From Saccharomycopsis fibuligera x Saccharomycopsis cf. fibuligera (taxonomy: Eukaryota; Ascomycota; Saccharomycetes; Ascoideales; Saccharomycopsidaceae), in NCBI GenBank assembly GCA_001936135.1, contig CP012813.1:1674001-1738000 (forward strand): 64,000 nt of DNA. Direction: 5' to 3'. Below the pieces are notes generated by a model, which worked only from the letters and a program-made list of their open reading frames with translations, made no database searches and was not told where the DNA came from. A program made the position numbers and the translations under genes. This document shows, in pieces, positions 31,005-40,759 of this stretch; positions within the stretch are counted from its first letter, which is position 1, and each line of letters starts with the position of its first letter.

Positions 31005-31743
31005 TCACTCAAAAAGCTCTATTGGATTTGTATTTTCATTTTCAATGTAGTCTTTTGTTAAAGTCAGTATGCTTTGCTGAACTTCTTTAATACTTTTGTT
31101 ATCGACATACACTATCTCGAAAGTAGAAGGTCCAGATACGCGCTGCTGTTCCTCTTTGTTGAAAAATTTTTCAAACTGTTGTTTAACTTTTAGCTGAAAC
31201 TCAACTTTTTCGTATCTCTCTTCACCATAATTCTCTCTAACAGAGAGCCTGCTAACATTTTCATTGTCCCTAAAAGTAAGAAATAGTGTCAAATCAGGTT
31301 TTGGCAAACCAATGTCTGGATTCACACACCATTGAAAATCTAAACCGTTAGCAGCAGAGTACGCAATTCCTGAATAATAATATCTATCCATTATTAGGTT
31401 GACATTTTGTGAAAGCTTTTGAAGGAGCTTATCCCTTACTTCCCACCTATTGGCAGAGAATAAAAGATGTATAGACTCTTTCGGTAGCTGAAAGTCCTTA
31501 TTCACAAGGTACTCATTTATAAGTTTCCCTATTTCTGTTGTTCTATCTTTACAACGTGTTAGTAAAAAAAAGTCCAATGAGTTACGTAGTGATCTTTCTT
31601 TACGTACCAGGAAACTTAACAAGCTCTGCTTTCTTGCCTGATTTATGAAACTCCTGAATTAGCAAGTCAACCTGAGTCGACTTTCCTGTCCGGTCTAAGC
31701 CCTCGACTAAAATTATTGAACCTCTGGAAGATGTGGCATTCAT
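31005..31743 (-). CDS. CDC8: Thymidylate kinase (two exons)
   Basis: Exon 1 is 31743-31608 and exon 2 is 31546-31005, giving 225 residues. Reading exon 1 alone ends in a stop just past the donor. Removing 61 nt joins CCT-G to AT-AGA and gives the conserved FPDRTTEIG. The P-loop is EGLDRTGKS (14-22), the DRY motif is at 99-101, and YSGIAYSAANG follows as in thymidylate kinases. The enzyme phosphorylates dTMP to dTDP in nucleotide supply for DNA replication. Length is close to yeast Cdc8 (216). An MCB element upstream fits S-phase expression. The C-terminus has an extended Glu/Asn tail. Confidence 0.95.
31547..31607 (-). other. CDC8: Spliceosomal intron of CDC8
   Basis: 61 nt on the minus strand. 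Donor GTACGT (31607-31602), TACTAAC branch point (31564-31558) and AG acceptor (31548-31547), with an 8-T run before the branch point. Its removal is needed to join the P-loop exon with the rest of the enzyme. Confidence 0.93.
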
Positions 31744-31843
31744 TATATGGTTAATCAGGGAGCAAGGAATTCTCGTGCGGTACTCCTCAGGGCTGTAGAT
31801 AGTCCTTGGTTATTATTCTTTTGATCTTATGTAAGGCGCAATT

Positions 31844-31849
31844 ACGCGT
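31844..31849. promoter_or_regulatory. MCB element (ACGCGT) upstream of CDC8
   Basis: A perfect MluI cell-cycle box about 100 bp before the CDC8 ATG, with a related CGCGTT at 31856-31861. MBF-type factors drive DNA-synthesis genes through this site in yeasts. The location fits; binding is inferred. Confidence 0.65.
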
Positions 31850-32422
31850 CACTATCGCGTTATGAGCCTGGGTTCACTTGTCCTCGTATTGCCAACTTGT
31901 CAATGTCTTAGATTCTGATATAACTCAGTGAAACTCGACATCCAGAACACTGAAATGCTAATTAGTAAAAAGCAAAGCTTCACTAGCATGGAGTCACACC
32001 CCGAAGCTACTTCGCTTGCCTCATAATTTTTTTTCTGTTCCTCGAATCTTGCTCATTAATGAATATGAATACTTTGAATGTTTGCTTCTCAACCATAGAC
32101 GCTCACCTCATTCGGCCTGTACATAGTGAATTTCATAGTAGACACCTCTCCTACAGGAACGACTTTGTATTGTCTTTTTATCTCGTCAGGTACGTCATAC
32201 TATTTTAATTGAGGCTAGAAAACGTGCAATTGGCCAAAAGAAAGATTAGAGTAAGACAAACTTCAACAACTTGACAAATTTCAAGATGTGCATTCTAGCC
32301 TCATGCAGGTGATGCATTTAGTGGATTGTTACATTTGGCCAAAAATTCCAGGCGAAGTCAACCTGATTCCACCACAGAGGCCTCGATGCCATGAGACAAT
32401 AAATTGAAAACAATGATGTTTA

Positions 32423-32427
32423 CCCCT
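32423..32427 (+). promoter_or_regulatory. CCCCT stress-response element
   Basis: CCCCT is the core of the STRE bound by Msn2/4-type C2H2 factors. It lies 134 bp before the dehydrin-like ATG and 8 bp before the TATA box. A five-base match alone is weak; the gene type makes it plausible. Confidence 0.35.
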
Positions 32428-32434
32428 GAAATAC

Positions 32435-32442
32435 TATAAAAG
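32435..32442 (+). promoter_or_regulatory. TATA box of dehydrin-like gene
   Basis: TATAAAAG lies 119 bp upstream of the ATG at 32561. A strong TATA box is typical of inducible yeast genes. Confidence 0.55.
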
Positions 32443-32560
32443 AAGGCAATTTTTCTTTGAATTTCTGGATGTGTAGTTGTTCTTACTGTTTATATTTTCT
32501 TTTCAAAGTAACATAAACTTTTCTTTTATTGATTCAATAACTCCCTCAAAATCACACAAA

Positions 32561-33079
32561 ATGGTTAACCAAGATACTGCTAAAAAAATCGGTGAAGGTG
32601 TCGGTATTGCTGCTGCTGTTGGCGGTGTTGCTGCTGCTGCTGGTTATGCTTACAAGAAGCATGAAGAAAAAGAAGATCGTGAAAAGAACAGCTATGGTGG
32701 TTCTAACAGCTTTGGTTCTTCTGAGAAAAAAAATAGCTACGGTTCTTCCAATGACGACAGTTACGCTTCAAAGAATACTGACAGTTATGGGTCTAGCTCT
32801 GGTAACAACTATGGTTCTTCCAATAACAACGACAGTTACGGCTCCTCTTCAAGAAACAACGACAGTTACGGCTCCTCTTCAAGAAACAATGACAAGTACG
32901 GTTCTTCCAATAATGATAGCTATGGTTCCTCCAACAACGATAGTTATGGCTCTTCCAGAAATAATGATAGCTACGGTTCCTCCAACAACGATAGTTACGG
33001 CTCTTCCAGAAATAATGATAGCTATGGTTCCTCTAACAACGATAGTTACGGCTCTTCTAGAAACAACGACAGATACTAA
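32561..33079 (+). CDS. Dehydrin-like DSYGSS-repeat protein (putative stress protectant)
   Basis: 172 codons from ATG 32561 (the frame is open slightly upstream but without ATG). Residues ~12-30 form a Gly/Ala hydrophobic stretch (GIAAAVGGVAAAAGYAY), followed by a charged KKHEEKEDREK patch. The rest is an array of short repeats built on DSYGSS (nine exact copies plus NSYGSS, NNYGSS and DKYGSS), spaced by Asn/Arg. This composition and the D-S-Y-G-S core match the so-called DPR motif of fungal dehydrin-like proteins, which are induced by osmotic, heat or oxidative stress and thought to protect as disordered hydrophilic polymers. The repeat DNA is almost identical between late copies, suggesting recent expansion. 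Upstream CCCCT and TATA box fit stress induction. Function is inferred from composition. Confidence 0.8.
   Translation: MVNQDTAKKIGEGVGIAAAVGGVAAAAGYAYKKHEEKEDREKNSYGGSNSFGSSEKKNSYGSSNDDSYASKNTDSYGSSSGNNYGSSNNNDSYGSSSRNNDSYGSSSRNNDKYGSSNNDSYGSSNNDSYGSSRNNDSYGSSNNDSYGSSRNNDSYGSSNNDSYGSSRNNDRY
32761..33072 (+). repeat. Intragenic minisatellite coding DSYGSS units
   Basis: Imperfect tandem repeats of 24-33 nt encode NNDSYGSS and RNNDSYGSS. From about 32908 the units alternate as NN / RNN with very few base differences. Copy number is likely to vary between strains. Confidence 0.75.
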
Positions 33080-33619
33080 GTCTAATGATTTGATGATACT
33101 AGCAAATATGCGCTTTTATGTTTTTATTTAATAGAATACACTACGGTTTTTTTTCCTGAAATAACTAGTTTTTGTAGACTGTCAATTACCACGGCAAAAA
33201 ATAATTCAATTAACATGTTTGATACTGAATAAAACTCTAATTAAAGATAAGAAGTCTCGAAGACAGCTTAGTGTACTTATTTTTTTTTTTTTTGGTAACC
33301 AGTTATAATCTATCATTTAAAAGCTCTACGTAAGAAGCAAACCTAACTCGGCAACAAAGTAGTACGCATATAAATGCTCCACATAGGGTCCTTTATAAGC
33401 TTTTTATTCTGTTGAAATCTTTTCTCAAAGAATTTATTTTTCGTTTTTAACCCAGCATGTATATATCCTCATGTCCAAAAAAGGAAATTACCACGTCAAA
33501 AGTTTTAAATAAACTTTTTATAAAGCGCAAAACATGCAAGTGCGGCATAAGACGGTGTTACCCGGCTGCCTTGGGCCGCATGCGAAATTTTGCGAATTTT
33601 GTTTTTATGTGTTGAAAGC
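33080..33619. other. Intergenic region before tRNA-Gln
   Basis: 3' end of the dehydrin-like gene and 5' flank of the tRNA. A T-rich run lies near 33279-33292. No other feature was seen. Confidence 0.4.
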
Positions 33620-33692
33620 GGTTGTATAGTGTAGAGGTTTAACACGGCGGATTCTGATTCCGCAGACCCCGGTTCGAACCCGGGTACGACCT
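33620..33692 (+). tRNA. tRNA-Gln (anticodon CTG)
   Basis: A full cloverleaf can be drawn: acceptor GGTTGTA/TACGACC with one G-T pair, a D arm GTGT/ACAC, anticodon stem GCGGA/TCCGC around loop TTCTGAT, and T arm CCGGG-type with TTCGAAC. The anticodon is CTG, decoding CAG as glutamine; this should not be confused with the serine tRNA (anticodon CAG) of the CTG clade. No intron. The sequence closely follows the yeast tRNA-Gln pattern (short D stem, GTGTAG). Confidence 0.93.
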
Positions 33693-33697
33693 TTTTT
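33692..33697 (+). terminator. RNA polymerase III terminator
   Basis: Six T residues directly after the tRNA acceptor stem form the usual Pol III stop signal. Confidence 0.85.
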
Positions 33698-35898
33698 GGA
33701 TTTACCTGTATTAGGAAGATTATAAGTGCTGTGGTCTTCTAAGGTATTTTTTTTTACTTATCTGTATTAAATCCACTTCGGGCCTCCAGAGTAAGCTTGT
33801 CTTCCCAAGGCTTCGTTTATTTATTGTTCTGTTCGTTAGCTGTTAGGCTCAAGAATGGTTCTCATAAAGGTTATTTTTTTCCCACCCAAGTGTAACATAA
33901 GTCTAAGTTAGTCCACCTAATTCTCTTACTATATCACTTCTGAGTTTGATTATTTAACCAAAAATAATCACTGTTTCTTCTATTTAGTTGATTATATATA
34001 ATACTTGATTACTTTAAATATCGAGCGCCAGTGTCACAATATTTATATACGTATATTTATAGGCACGAAAGTGCATCTTTTCCTGTAAACCTTCTTAAAA
34101 ACAAAAGGCTTCGGTAACTACCAAAAACATACATAAAAAATTCAACTTTAGTGAAGCAATCATTTTTGCACGAAGACCCCCATAGGTGGTGTAATACATT
34201 AGACTATACTTGGCTTACAGCATTATAAAAAAGCGTAGAAACCGATGACTATTTATGATGGCCTGACTAGAAAATATATCAATATGTCATAGAAAAGTGC
34301 AGAATTACTGTACCGTATTAACAAGCTAAGTGCGTTAAGATTCTATTCAAACCTTCATGTGCCCAAAGAGCGCAGTAGACTGCTCTCCACCTTCTCACCA
34401 TATGTGTATTTCTCAAGAAGGACTCAATTTACTAGTGTTTTGAACTTTCAAAAACTAACGTTTTCACATAACGGCAAAGCGTCTAATTGCGGAAAAGTCT
34501 CAGCAAAAGAAAGAAAAAGAATTACTTTATGAAATTCAATAAATAAAGGCAATTATAAAATGTTGAATTTCCATTCGGTGCAGCGAAAATAGAAATCCAT
34601 GCTAAAGTTGCTGCTGAATTTGATAAATCACGGCGATTTAAACAAATTATGCCATTTGTGTCATGACGACGGTACTTGGCTTACTCATACCATGAAAAAC
34701 TCTCAACAGGATTACATTGATGACAGCCGTGGTTGAAGTATATAAAATTTTGTTTACATTCTCCTTCATCCCAACACAACTGTCATAAATATCAATCAGC
34801 CCCACACAGTTTAAAGTTAAACTTATGCCAGAAAGAAAGAATGCTGACAAAAATATACGACGCAAGACCGGGTGTCGGAATTAGGATCACAAGAAAAAAG
34901 CGGAGATACGGCCGCATGCGGCAGTCAAAGAGGAGCAAAGTAATTAATCTATCTGAGCACTCCGAATAGATATGTCATAGATATGACATAACCAAAAGTT
35001 CCCTGTCCCCATATAAGTGGGTCCTACTATACTTTTTTTTTCTTTATTATTGAGGGTTTCCTCTTTGTTAGTATAGCCATGATTAGCTAGAGCTATGGGC
35101 GCTGCCTTTAGCGTGACGCAAGTTTGTTCTCCATACAATGTAACTATCCTTTAGGTTTAGCCCCATTCATTACAAACGGGGTGCAAAATTGAGAGGAGTA
35201 TTTGTGGGCCAATTGGTTATTTTGCTTAACCAGTTTTTGTGTCTATGGCAATGTGATGTTCTAGAGTACCAATGAAGGCTATTATTCCAATGTGAAACTG
35301 TTTCGTTGGATATATCGACGTTTCTTTTGTATTTTAATTTCGATAATGTTTCATGACGTGAATTGTCTTCTGTCACCAACTTGATCCTATTGTTCTCCAA
35401 ATTAGATTACTAGTGGTGTCTAATATCATGTAAATGAAAATGTCACTGACAACAGTACCTGAAGATAACTTAAAAGAGTATTAAGTGTGGACTCAAGACT
35501 ATACAGTATCGTCCTGATCTAGATAAGAAAGTACAACTTGACAGTAAAAGAAACTTAGAAAGAGTGAATTGAAAAATTATCAAGGACATAAGGAAACAAG
35601 AACTAATAGTACTGTAAATGAGTAAATGCACCAAGCCTGTGGTAGATACGAATTACGCACCAGATGTATGCTTCACTAATGTAGAATGTACTTTGATAAA
35701 ACTATTGTTCCATGATATACTAGCGTATTTATAAAATGAATGTAATAGCTCACCAACTACTAACTGTTTTTCCATGACTCTAGCATCTTACATCAATTCC
35801 TACATTAAGCACAACCAAACATGTTCATATAATCAACGTTTTATTATGCTATTTTTCCTAGACTAAAAATTCTCACTCCTTCCCTCTATACTTAGTCT
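33693..35898. other. Large gene-poor region (2.2 kb) after tRNA
   Basis: Between the tRNA and the 3' end of the OYE gene. Minus-strand open frames at 34647-34865 and 35170-35400 are short and lack features. A Pol II promoter, LTR or RNA gene could not be identified. Since neither neighbour needs a promoter here, the length is unexplained. Confidence 0.4.
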
Positions 35899-37094
35899 TT
35901 ATGCCAATGGTTGTGGCTCTTTCTTTTGAGCTTCTTCTTTGTCACCTACAGTTTCACCATATTTACCATATGAGTTGTATCCCCAGTCATTATGGGTGTA
36001 GAAAGTTTCAAAATCATATGGATTCAATTCCAAGCCGTTCTTCAATCTGTATGGCAAATCAGGATTAGAGATGTATTCTCTGCCAATACCAATCAAAGTG
36101 CGATCATTACTGTTAACGTCTTTCTTCAATCTATCCAAAGTGTGGCCATAATCACCAGTTCTCAAAACAACACCTTTCCAAATGTCATAAACCCAATTGT
36201 TATTGACGTAACTCTTGGATGGATCATCGGCAAATTCTTCAGTTGGCTCAACAATACTAATATAACCAAACTTGTTGTCCCATTGGTTAGTGACACGGTG
36301 TTGAAGCTCAGACAATATATAGCCAAAAGTAGCAATTGGGTTAATACGGGAATGCACACCACCCATGTTGCCAAAAACACCCCATGGAGAGAATCTAGCA
36401 GCCAATTTTTCTGGAGCGCCGGTGACTCTGACAATTTCGTCAATAACTTCGAAAAAGAAACGTGCACGGTTTTCAATGCTGCCACCATATTTATCTTGTC
36501 TTTTGTTACTAATTTCTTGGAAAAATTGATCAAAAATGTAACCGTTAGCAGAATGAACTTCAATAAAATCAAACCCAGCATTGATTGCATTTTGAGCAAT
36601 TTTGCCATAGAATTTAACGTATTTTTGAATGTCTTCAATTGTCAATTCTTTGGTTTCTATACCAGTTTCCTTAGCTCTTTTTTCTGATTTTTCACTTGAA
36701 TAAAGTCCTGCAGTAGGAGTTTCCAATGGTTGGTCTTCGGCAATCAAAGTATCAATATCCCCCTGTCTAGCCAAATTCCATAATTGAATAGTGATGTATG
36801 ACCCATTAGCGTGAACTTTGTCAGTTATTTTCTTCCATGCTTTTACTTGTCTTTCATTCCATATACCTGGAACTTGAGACCAACCGCATGGTTTGACGAT
36901 AGAACCTTCAGTAGTCAAAAGAGAACCTGGTTCTTTAGCCGATCATCGTAATATTTGAGGTTCAAGTCAGAGGCAATATAGTCTTTAGTACCACGAGCTC
37001 TAGTCAATGGTGGAAGAACAACACGGTGACTGAGCCTAACTTTGGCTCCCAATTGCAATGGTTTGAAAAGATTGGTTTCAACTAAATTGGACAT
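35899..37094 (-). pseudogene. Old Yellow Enzyme (NADPH dehydrogenase) with a one-base frameshift
   Basis: The N-terminus starts at ATG 37094 with NLFKPLQLGAKVRLSHRVVL and runs to LNLKYYDDR in one frame. The rest (AKEPGSLLTTEGSIVKP onward to the stop at 35899) is in another. A single missing base around 36938-36941 would join them into about 398 residues, the usual OYE size. The FMN barrel features are all there: PPLTRARG near the start, EVHSANGY with the His/Asn/Tyr of the active site, QFFQEISNKRQDKYGGSIENR, and a C-terminal GREYISNPDLPYR. OYE reduces activated alkenes such as unsaturated aldehydes using NADPH. The gene is either newly broken or affected by a sequence error. A Yap1/Cap1-type site upstream suits an oxidative-stress gene. 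Confidence 0.85.
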
Positions 37095-38242
37095 TTTGAA
37101 TAATAGGTTAAGAAGTTTTTTATTTGTTGAAATTGCTTCTTCTTGCTATTTCGCTAAGCAAATATATATATGTGTATACAAAAGGCCTTTTTTTTCCCTT
37201 CAAAGACAAAAGGCAAAAGACAAAAGGCATTGACCTGGGGTGGTATATATATGTGTTTGAGAAATTACTGCAAAAACTCGTGCTTAGTAATTCCAAGTCG
37301 TTGCTGCAGCAAGGCATCTGCAGAAAACTCTGCAAGGTTGCGCTACTTCCGATCATCAAATTTCCGTACCGTTGAACTCTAACAACATGCAGGTGCCGGA
37401 CTTTTTGATAAGTAAAGGATGGCATATCTACAGAGGTTATATATTTTTTTCGTTCCCAAAGAGAGAAAGAGAGTAAATGCTGCTATAGAGGTAGCATGAC
37501 AGTTATAGTTGGAACTGCTCGTAACTGTCAAAAAAGTACGGTTACTTAAATATTCCCAGTTTATTTGCAAACATCATCAGTCTGGTGGTAAACTTGCAAA
37601 CTTTTCTTAGCAGTAACTTAAAAATGTGAATTCAAATTCCCAATGTTGCTATTTTCATGAAACTTTGCAAAAACAAAGTATATCTTTGCTAGTCTCAAGC
37701 ACTAGCTCTCAGCCTGTATATAGCGTCAGGTAAGCAAAGATATAATTTTTGTGTGATGTCCATTTGCTAATGACACGTAATACAACTGCGCTATTACCAT
37801 CATAAGCAATAGAGATTGACATACTGTTTTAAAGGGTTAATGATAAGGCGATTGTTACTGCAAAATTTTTTTTTGAATTAAGGATTTGGTGGATTACTTT
37901 CCCCTACTACAATATTTCTTTTGCAAAACAATTTCAAATCTATCTTCAATGATAATTTATCATATAATATACATTCAAAAAACGGGGGAAAAATAACAAT
38001 AATAATATAAGCTGAACAACAAATCGTAAAACAAAATGATAAGATGAAATGATAAAAGCAATAAAAAATAACAAAAGGAAAAATAAAACGAAATAATCAA
38101 GTAAAAGTTGAGAAAAGGCATATAAAAGGTCATTAGAACGTATCAAACTGAGAAAGAAGTAAGAACGAGTTTCGTAGCATGAGTGCATAAATAAAGGAGG
38201 AATTTGAGCAAAAGTGAGAAAACAGTAGCAGTGATGGTAAAC
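37095..38242. other. OYE promoter and bHLH 3' region
   Basis: About 1.15 kb. It contains the TTAGTAA site and several TATA-like tracts near 37160-37175 and 37242-37252 oriented toward OYE. An A-rich stretch at 37980-38110 probably belongs to the bHLH 3' end. No gene was seen. Confidence 0.4.
37284..37290. promoter_or_regulatory. Yap1/Cap1-type site (TTAGTAA) upstream of OYE
   Basis: TTAGTAA is the reverse complement of TTACTAA, the classic Yap1 response element. It lies 190 bp before the OYE ATG, and OYE genes in yeasts are known Yap1/Cap1 targets. Binding is inferred. Confidence 0.5.
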
Positions 38243-39781
38243 TTAGATAACTTGCACGGTAGATTGTGGCGGTGTAATATCACAATTAACACCATTGTTA
38301 AGACATAAAAGTTTCAACTGATCATTCACATCTTTAAGTCTTTCAATTTCGTTCCCCGTAAGATCCAAAATAACAAATTTAGACATTTTAGCAGAAGATG
38401 ATTTGCTAGATCTGCTAGAACCACTTTCTTCGCCAATGTTTTGTTTTTTCAATTCATCTAAAGGTAATTTTCCTACCAAATTGTCAAACGAGGTTTTGAT
38501 CAAGTGTCTTCTTTTCTTTTCCGAAGATGTATGATTGAGTCTTTTCTCTTGTTCAGAGAGCAACTTTCTTCTGGATCTTCTGGATCTAGCTTGTTTTGGT
38601 GTAGTTGAAGCAGAATCACTTTTGTATGGCGGTGATACACTTTTTGCAACTGGTGGCATACTAGCCAATTTTGGACTGCTTTGCAAATGTGGTGTGTTTA
38701 ATGATTCAAAAGGGCTATTACTAACGTACATGTGATCGGAAGTAGTACTAGTAGTAGCAGCAGCAGCAGCAGTAGCAGCAGCATTAGTCCCCGAAAATTG
38801 ATTACTACCAGACTGTAGAGCACTAACTGCATCATTAGTAGTGTATGTATTGTTGAGTTGATTAGTGCCATTATGCTGAACGCCACCGGCATTATTATAG
38901 GTGAGTCCATTTATTAATGCGTCAAATTCATCATTTCCGTCCTCGTTGGCGTCAGCTAAAAAGTCGTCAAGAAAACCTTGCAATGCGTTATTTTCGTTTT
39001 CTGATAACAACTCATTGTTGAGTCCTAATAGTGTGCTGTTAAGCGCTGATGGTGCATTGTGGTTGTTCTGGGCGTTATTAACTTGGTTATTGATCATTGC
39101 AGACTCGGGTTTCAGCGCTAAGTAATGAGCGGCCTTTTGTTGATTTGAAACTATAACATTCTGTTGCTTAGTCGTGTTCATAGCTTGTAACTGACTGTTG
39201 TTCATGAAGGCGCTTAGTAAATGCTCAGAATTTGCATTTTCGCTACCAACTGATTTAGAGCGCCAACTTCTTTCCGTGTTATCGTTAGGCGTAGCAGATT
39301 TATTGAAAAGAGATCCTGTTTGGTATCCATTCAAACTAGCTAAAGAAACATTAGATTTAGATTTTTGAAGCAACATATTTTGCTGCTGCATTTGTTTCAA
39401 CTGTTCAATTTGACCGTGAACATACTGGGCTTGAAGTTCAGTTAACATATTATAGGCCGTTTCAAAGTCATCGAGCTGTATGTCATCCAAAGAATGTATA
39501 TTGGAGATGTCTATGTTCGACCCTGAAGGCTTTTGTTGTCTAGTGTTACTAATTATCCTGTTGTTACCGCTTGAAGTAGGCAAAAGAGTTTTATCTTCTA
39601 ACCCTCCACTAAGTTCATTTTTGGAAGTGGCATAGGGTGGCTTTTTTAAGGAAGCTGAAAGGCCACTGGACGAGTAAAGGTACGTGTCGTCTGAATGCGA
39701 TCTGCTACTAGGAGGACTATTCAAATAGCCATTAGAGCCGGAGGTGGTATTGAAGGTAGGATTCTGGAGATGTTGAAACAT
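38243..39781 (-). CDS. bHLH transcription factor
   Basis: 512 codons from ATG 39781 (MFQHLQNP); the frame extends to a TTG at 39823 but that is an unlikely start. The first 400 residues are disordered and rich in Asn, Ser and Gln, with a coiled Gln/Leu/Met stretch (EQLKQMQQQNMLLQ) and a polyalanine tract from a CAG-type repeat near 38757-38782. The C-terminal ~110 residues form a bHLH: basic region LNHTSSEKKRRHLIK with the His-Glu-Arg pattern used for E-box binding, helix 1 SFDNLVGKLP, a long Ser-rich loop (GSSRSSKSSSAKMS), and helix 2 VILDLTGNEIERLKDVNDQL. The SEKKRR pattern recalls INO2/INO4-type factors, but the exact member is uncertain. It is divergent from the ROG1-like gene. Confidence 0.85.
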   Translation of the reverse strand: MFQHLQNPTFNTTSGSNGYLNSPPSSRSHSDDTYLYSSSGLSASLKKPPYATSKNELSGGLEDKTLLPTSSGNNRIISNTRQQKPSGSNIDISNIHSLDDIQLDDFETAYNMLTELQAQYVHGQIEQLKQMQQQNMLLQKSKSNVSLASLNGYQTGSLFNKSATPNDNTERSWRSKSVGSENANSEHLLSAFMNNSQLQAMNTTKQQNVIVSNQQKAAHYLALKPESAMINNQVNNAQNNHNAPSALNSTLLGLNNELLSENENNALQGFLDDFLADANEDGNDEFDALINGLTYNNAGGVQHNGTNQLNNTYTTNDAVSALQSGSNQFSGTNAAATAAAAATTSTTSDHMYVSNSPFESLNTPHLQSSPKLASMPPVAKSVSPPYKSDSASTTPKQARSRRSRRKLLSEQEKRLNHTSSEKKRRHLIKTSFDNLVGKLPLDELKKQNIGEESGSSRSSKSSSAKMSKFVILDLTGNEIERLKDVNDQLKLLCLNNGVNCDITPPQSTVQVI

Positions 39782-40685
39782 TGTTTTTTGATATCTGTAA
39801 GTGTGAATGCTGTAGTCAAACAACCAAAGAATGAAGTAACAATCAAAAGCTTCTTTTTAAAGAGAACAAGAAAAGAAGAAGAAGAAAAAGAACAAAACAC
39901 AAAAAAGGGCTTTGACAACTGAGGCCTAATTACAAATAATTGAAGAATTTGCTTTATTTATATAATCTTTTTGAGGTGAAATGCGAAGTATTTATGATAA
40001 GACACGGAAGCAGATCATGGATGACGGATAGATGACAAGAGACGGGATGAGATGAGATGAGATGTAAAATGAGACACAGCGATGAGAATGATGACGGGTC
40101 AATAAGTCAAAATATAGTTTAGCACGACTTCTATTAATTATTGAAGAGTTGATAATGGGGGGGGGGCCCAAATAGAATTTGTAATTAACTTATTTTTATT
40201 AATTTGATTGTCAAGTGTGCAGAAAGTTATTAGTACTGGAACGTAAAAGCAAAGCCGGCAAAATCTTTCACATGCGAAATTAATGCCAAAAACCTTGAGC
40301 CCCACAGACAAAAAAAACAGTGCGTTGTGGGTGACCACCCTGAGCCCACCAGAGATCACCCGCCCCAAAGAGAGAACAACCGCGGCGGGTACGTGCAGGC
40401 CGCAGCCCTCCATGCAGCATCGCGCAGTGACATCTCCGCGATACACTGTGTTAAGCAGCTCTGGCGGGTCTCAGCGCTACAGCTGTAGCTGTGTAGCTGC
40501 GCTGGTGTCCCAGTGCTTGAACGCTACAAGACAATATATGCCACATGGGAAAAGCCACGAAGGTTTCTGCTCCGTGGCTTGTGTTGCAATTTGTTAACGA
40601 AAAGCTTAGCATCGTGGGCAGCAGAACATATAACACGCAGGTGGGTGCATTCCGGATCAAACAGACTAATCACGGCAAAGTGGCT

Positions 40686-40727
40686 GACTGATTGACTGCT
40701 TATTGTTGACTGATTGTCGACTGATTG
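40686..40727. repeat. Three direct copies of GACTGATTG
   Basis: Exact copies at 40686-40694, 40708-40716 and 40719-40727. The last two are 11 bp apart, about one helical turn. Possibly a repeated regulatory site. Confidence 0.7.
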
Positions 40728-40745
40728 TTGTTAATTGATAGAGAG

Positions 40746-40759
40746 AAGCTTCGAAGCTT
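40746..40759. repeat. 14-bp perfect palindrome AAGCTTCGAAGCTT
   Basis: A perfect inverted repeat in the divergent promoter. It contains GAAGCTTC, two adjacent inverted GAA units as in heat-shock elements, but a third unit is imperfect. Confidence 0.6.

Larger units (their letters stand above)
31744..32560. other. Divergent promoter CDC8 / dehydrin-like gene
   Basis: About 0.8 kb. The left end holds the MCB element for CDC8; the right end holds a stress-type element and a TATA box for the dehydrin-like gene. The frame before the dehydrin ATG is open from TTG 32477 but lacks an earlier ATG. Confidence 0.5.

Noticed and set aside
31005-31622. CDC8 as a 205-residue protein starting inside the intron
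   Set aside because: That reading lacks the P-loop; splicing of the 61-nt intron restores a full thymidylate kinase.
32592-33131. 179-codon frame overlapping the dehydrin-like gene
   Set aside because: Frame-shifted reading of the tandem repeats giving Thr/Val/Leu repeats; the DSYGSS frame has a proper ATG and a known composition.
33649-33655. tRNA as the serine-CAG tRNA of the CTG clade
   Set aside because: The anticodon reads CTG (for CAG codons), and the short variable loop is not that of a serine tRNA.
35992-36687. 231-codon plus-strand open frame antisense to OYE
   Set aside because: Shadow of the OYE coding strand; no domain, and OYE motifs are clear on the other strand.
40446-40515. 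Inverted repeat around the CAGCTG-rich stretch as a structured RNA
   Set aside because: Only a six-base stem could be paired with confidence; not enough to call an RNA element.
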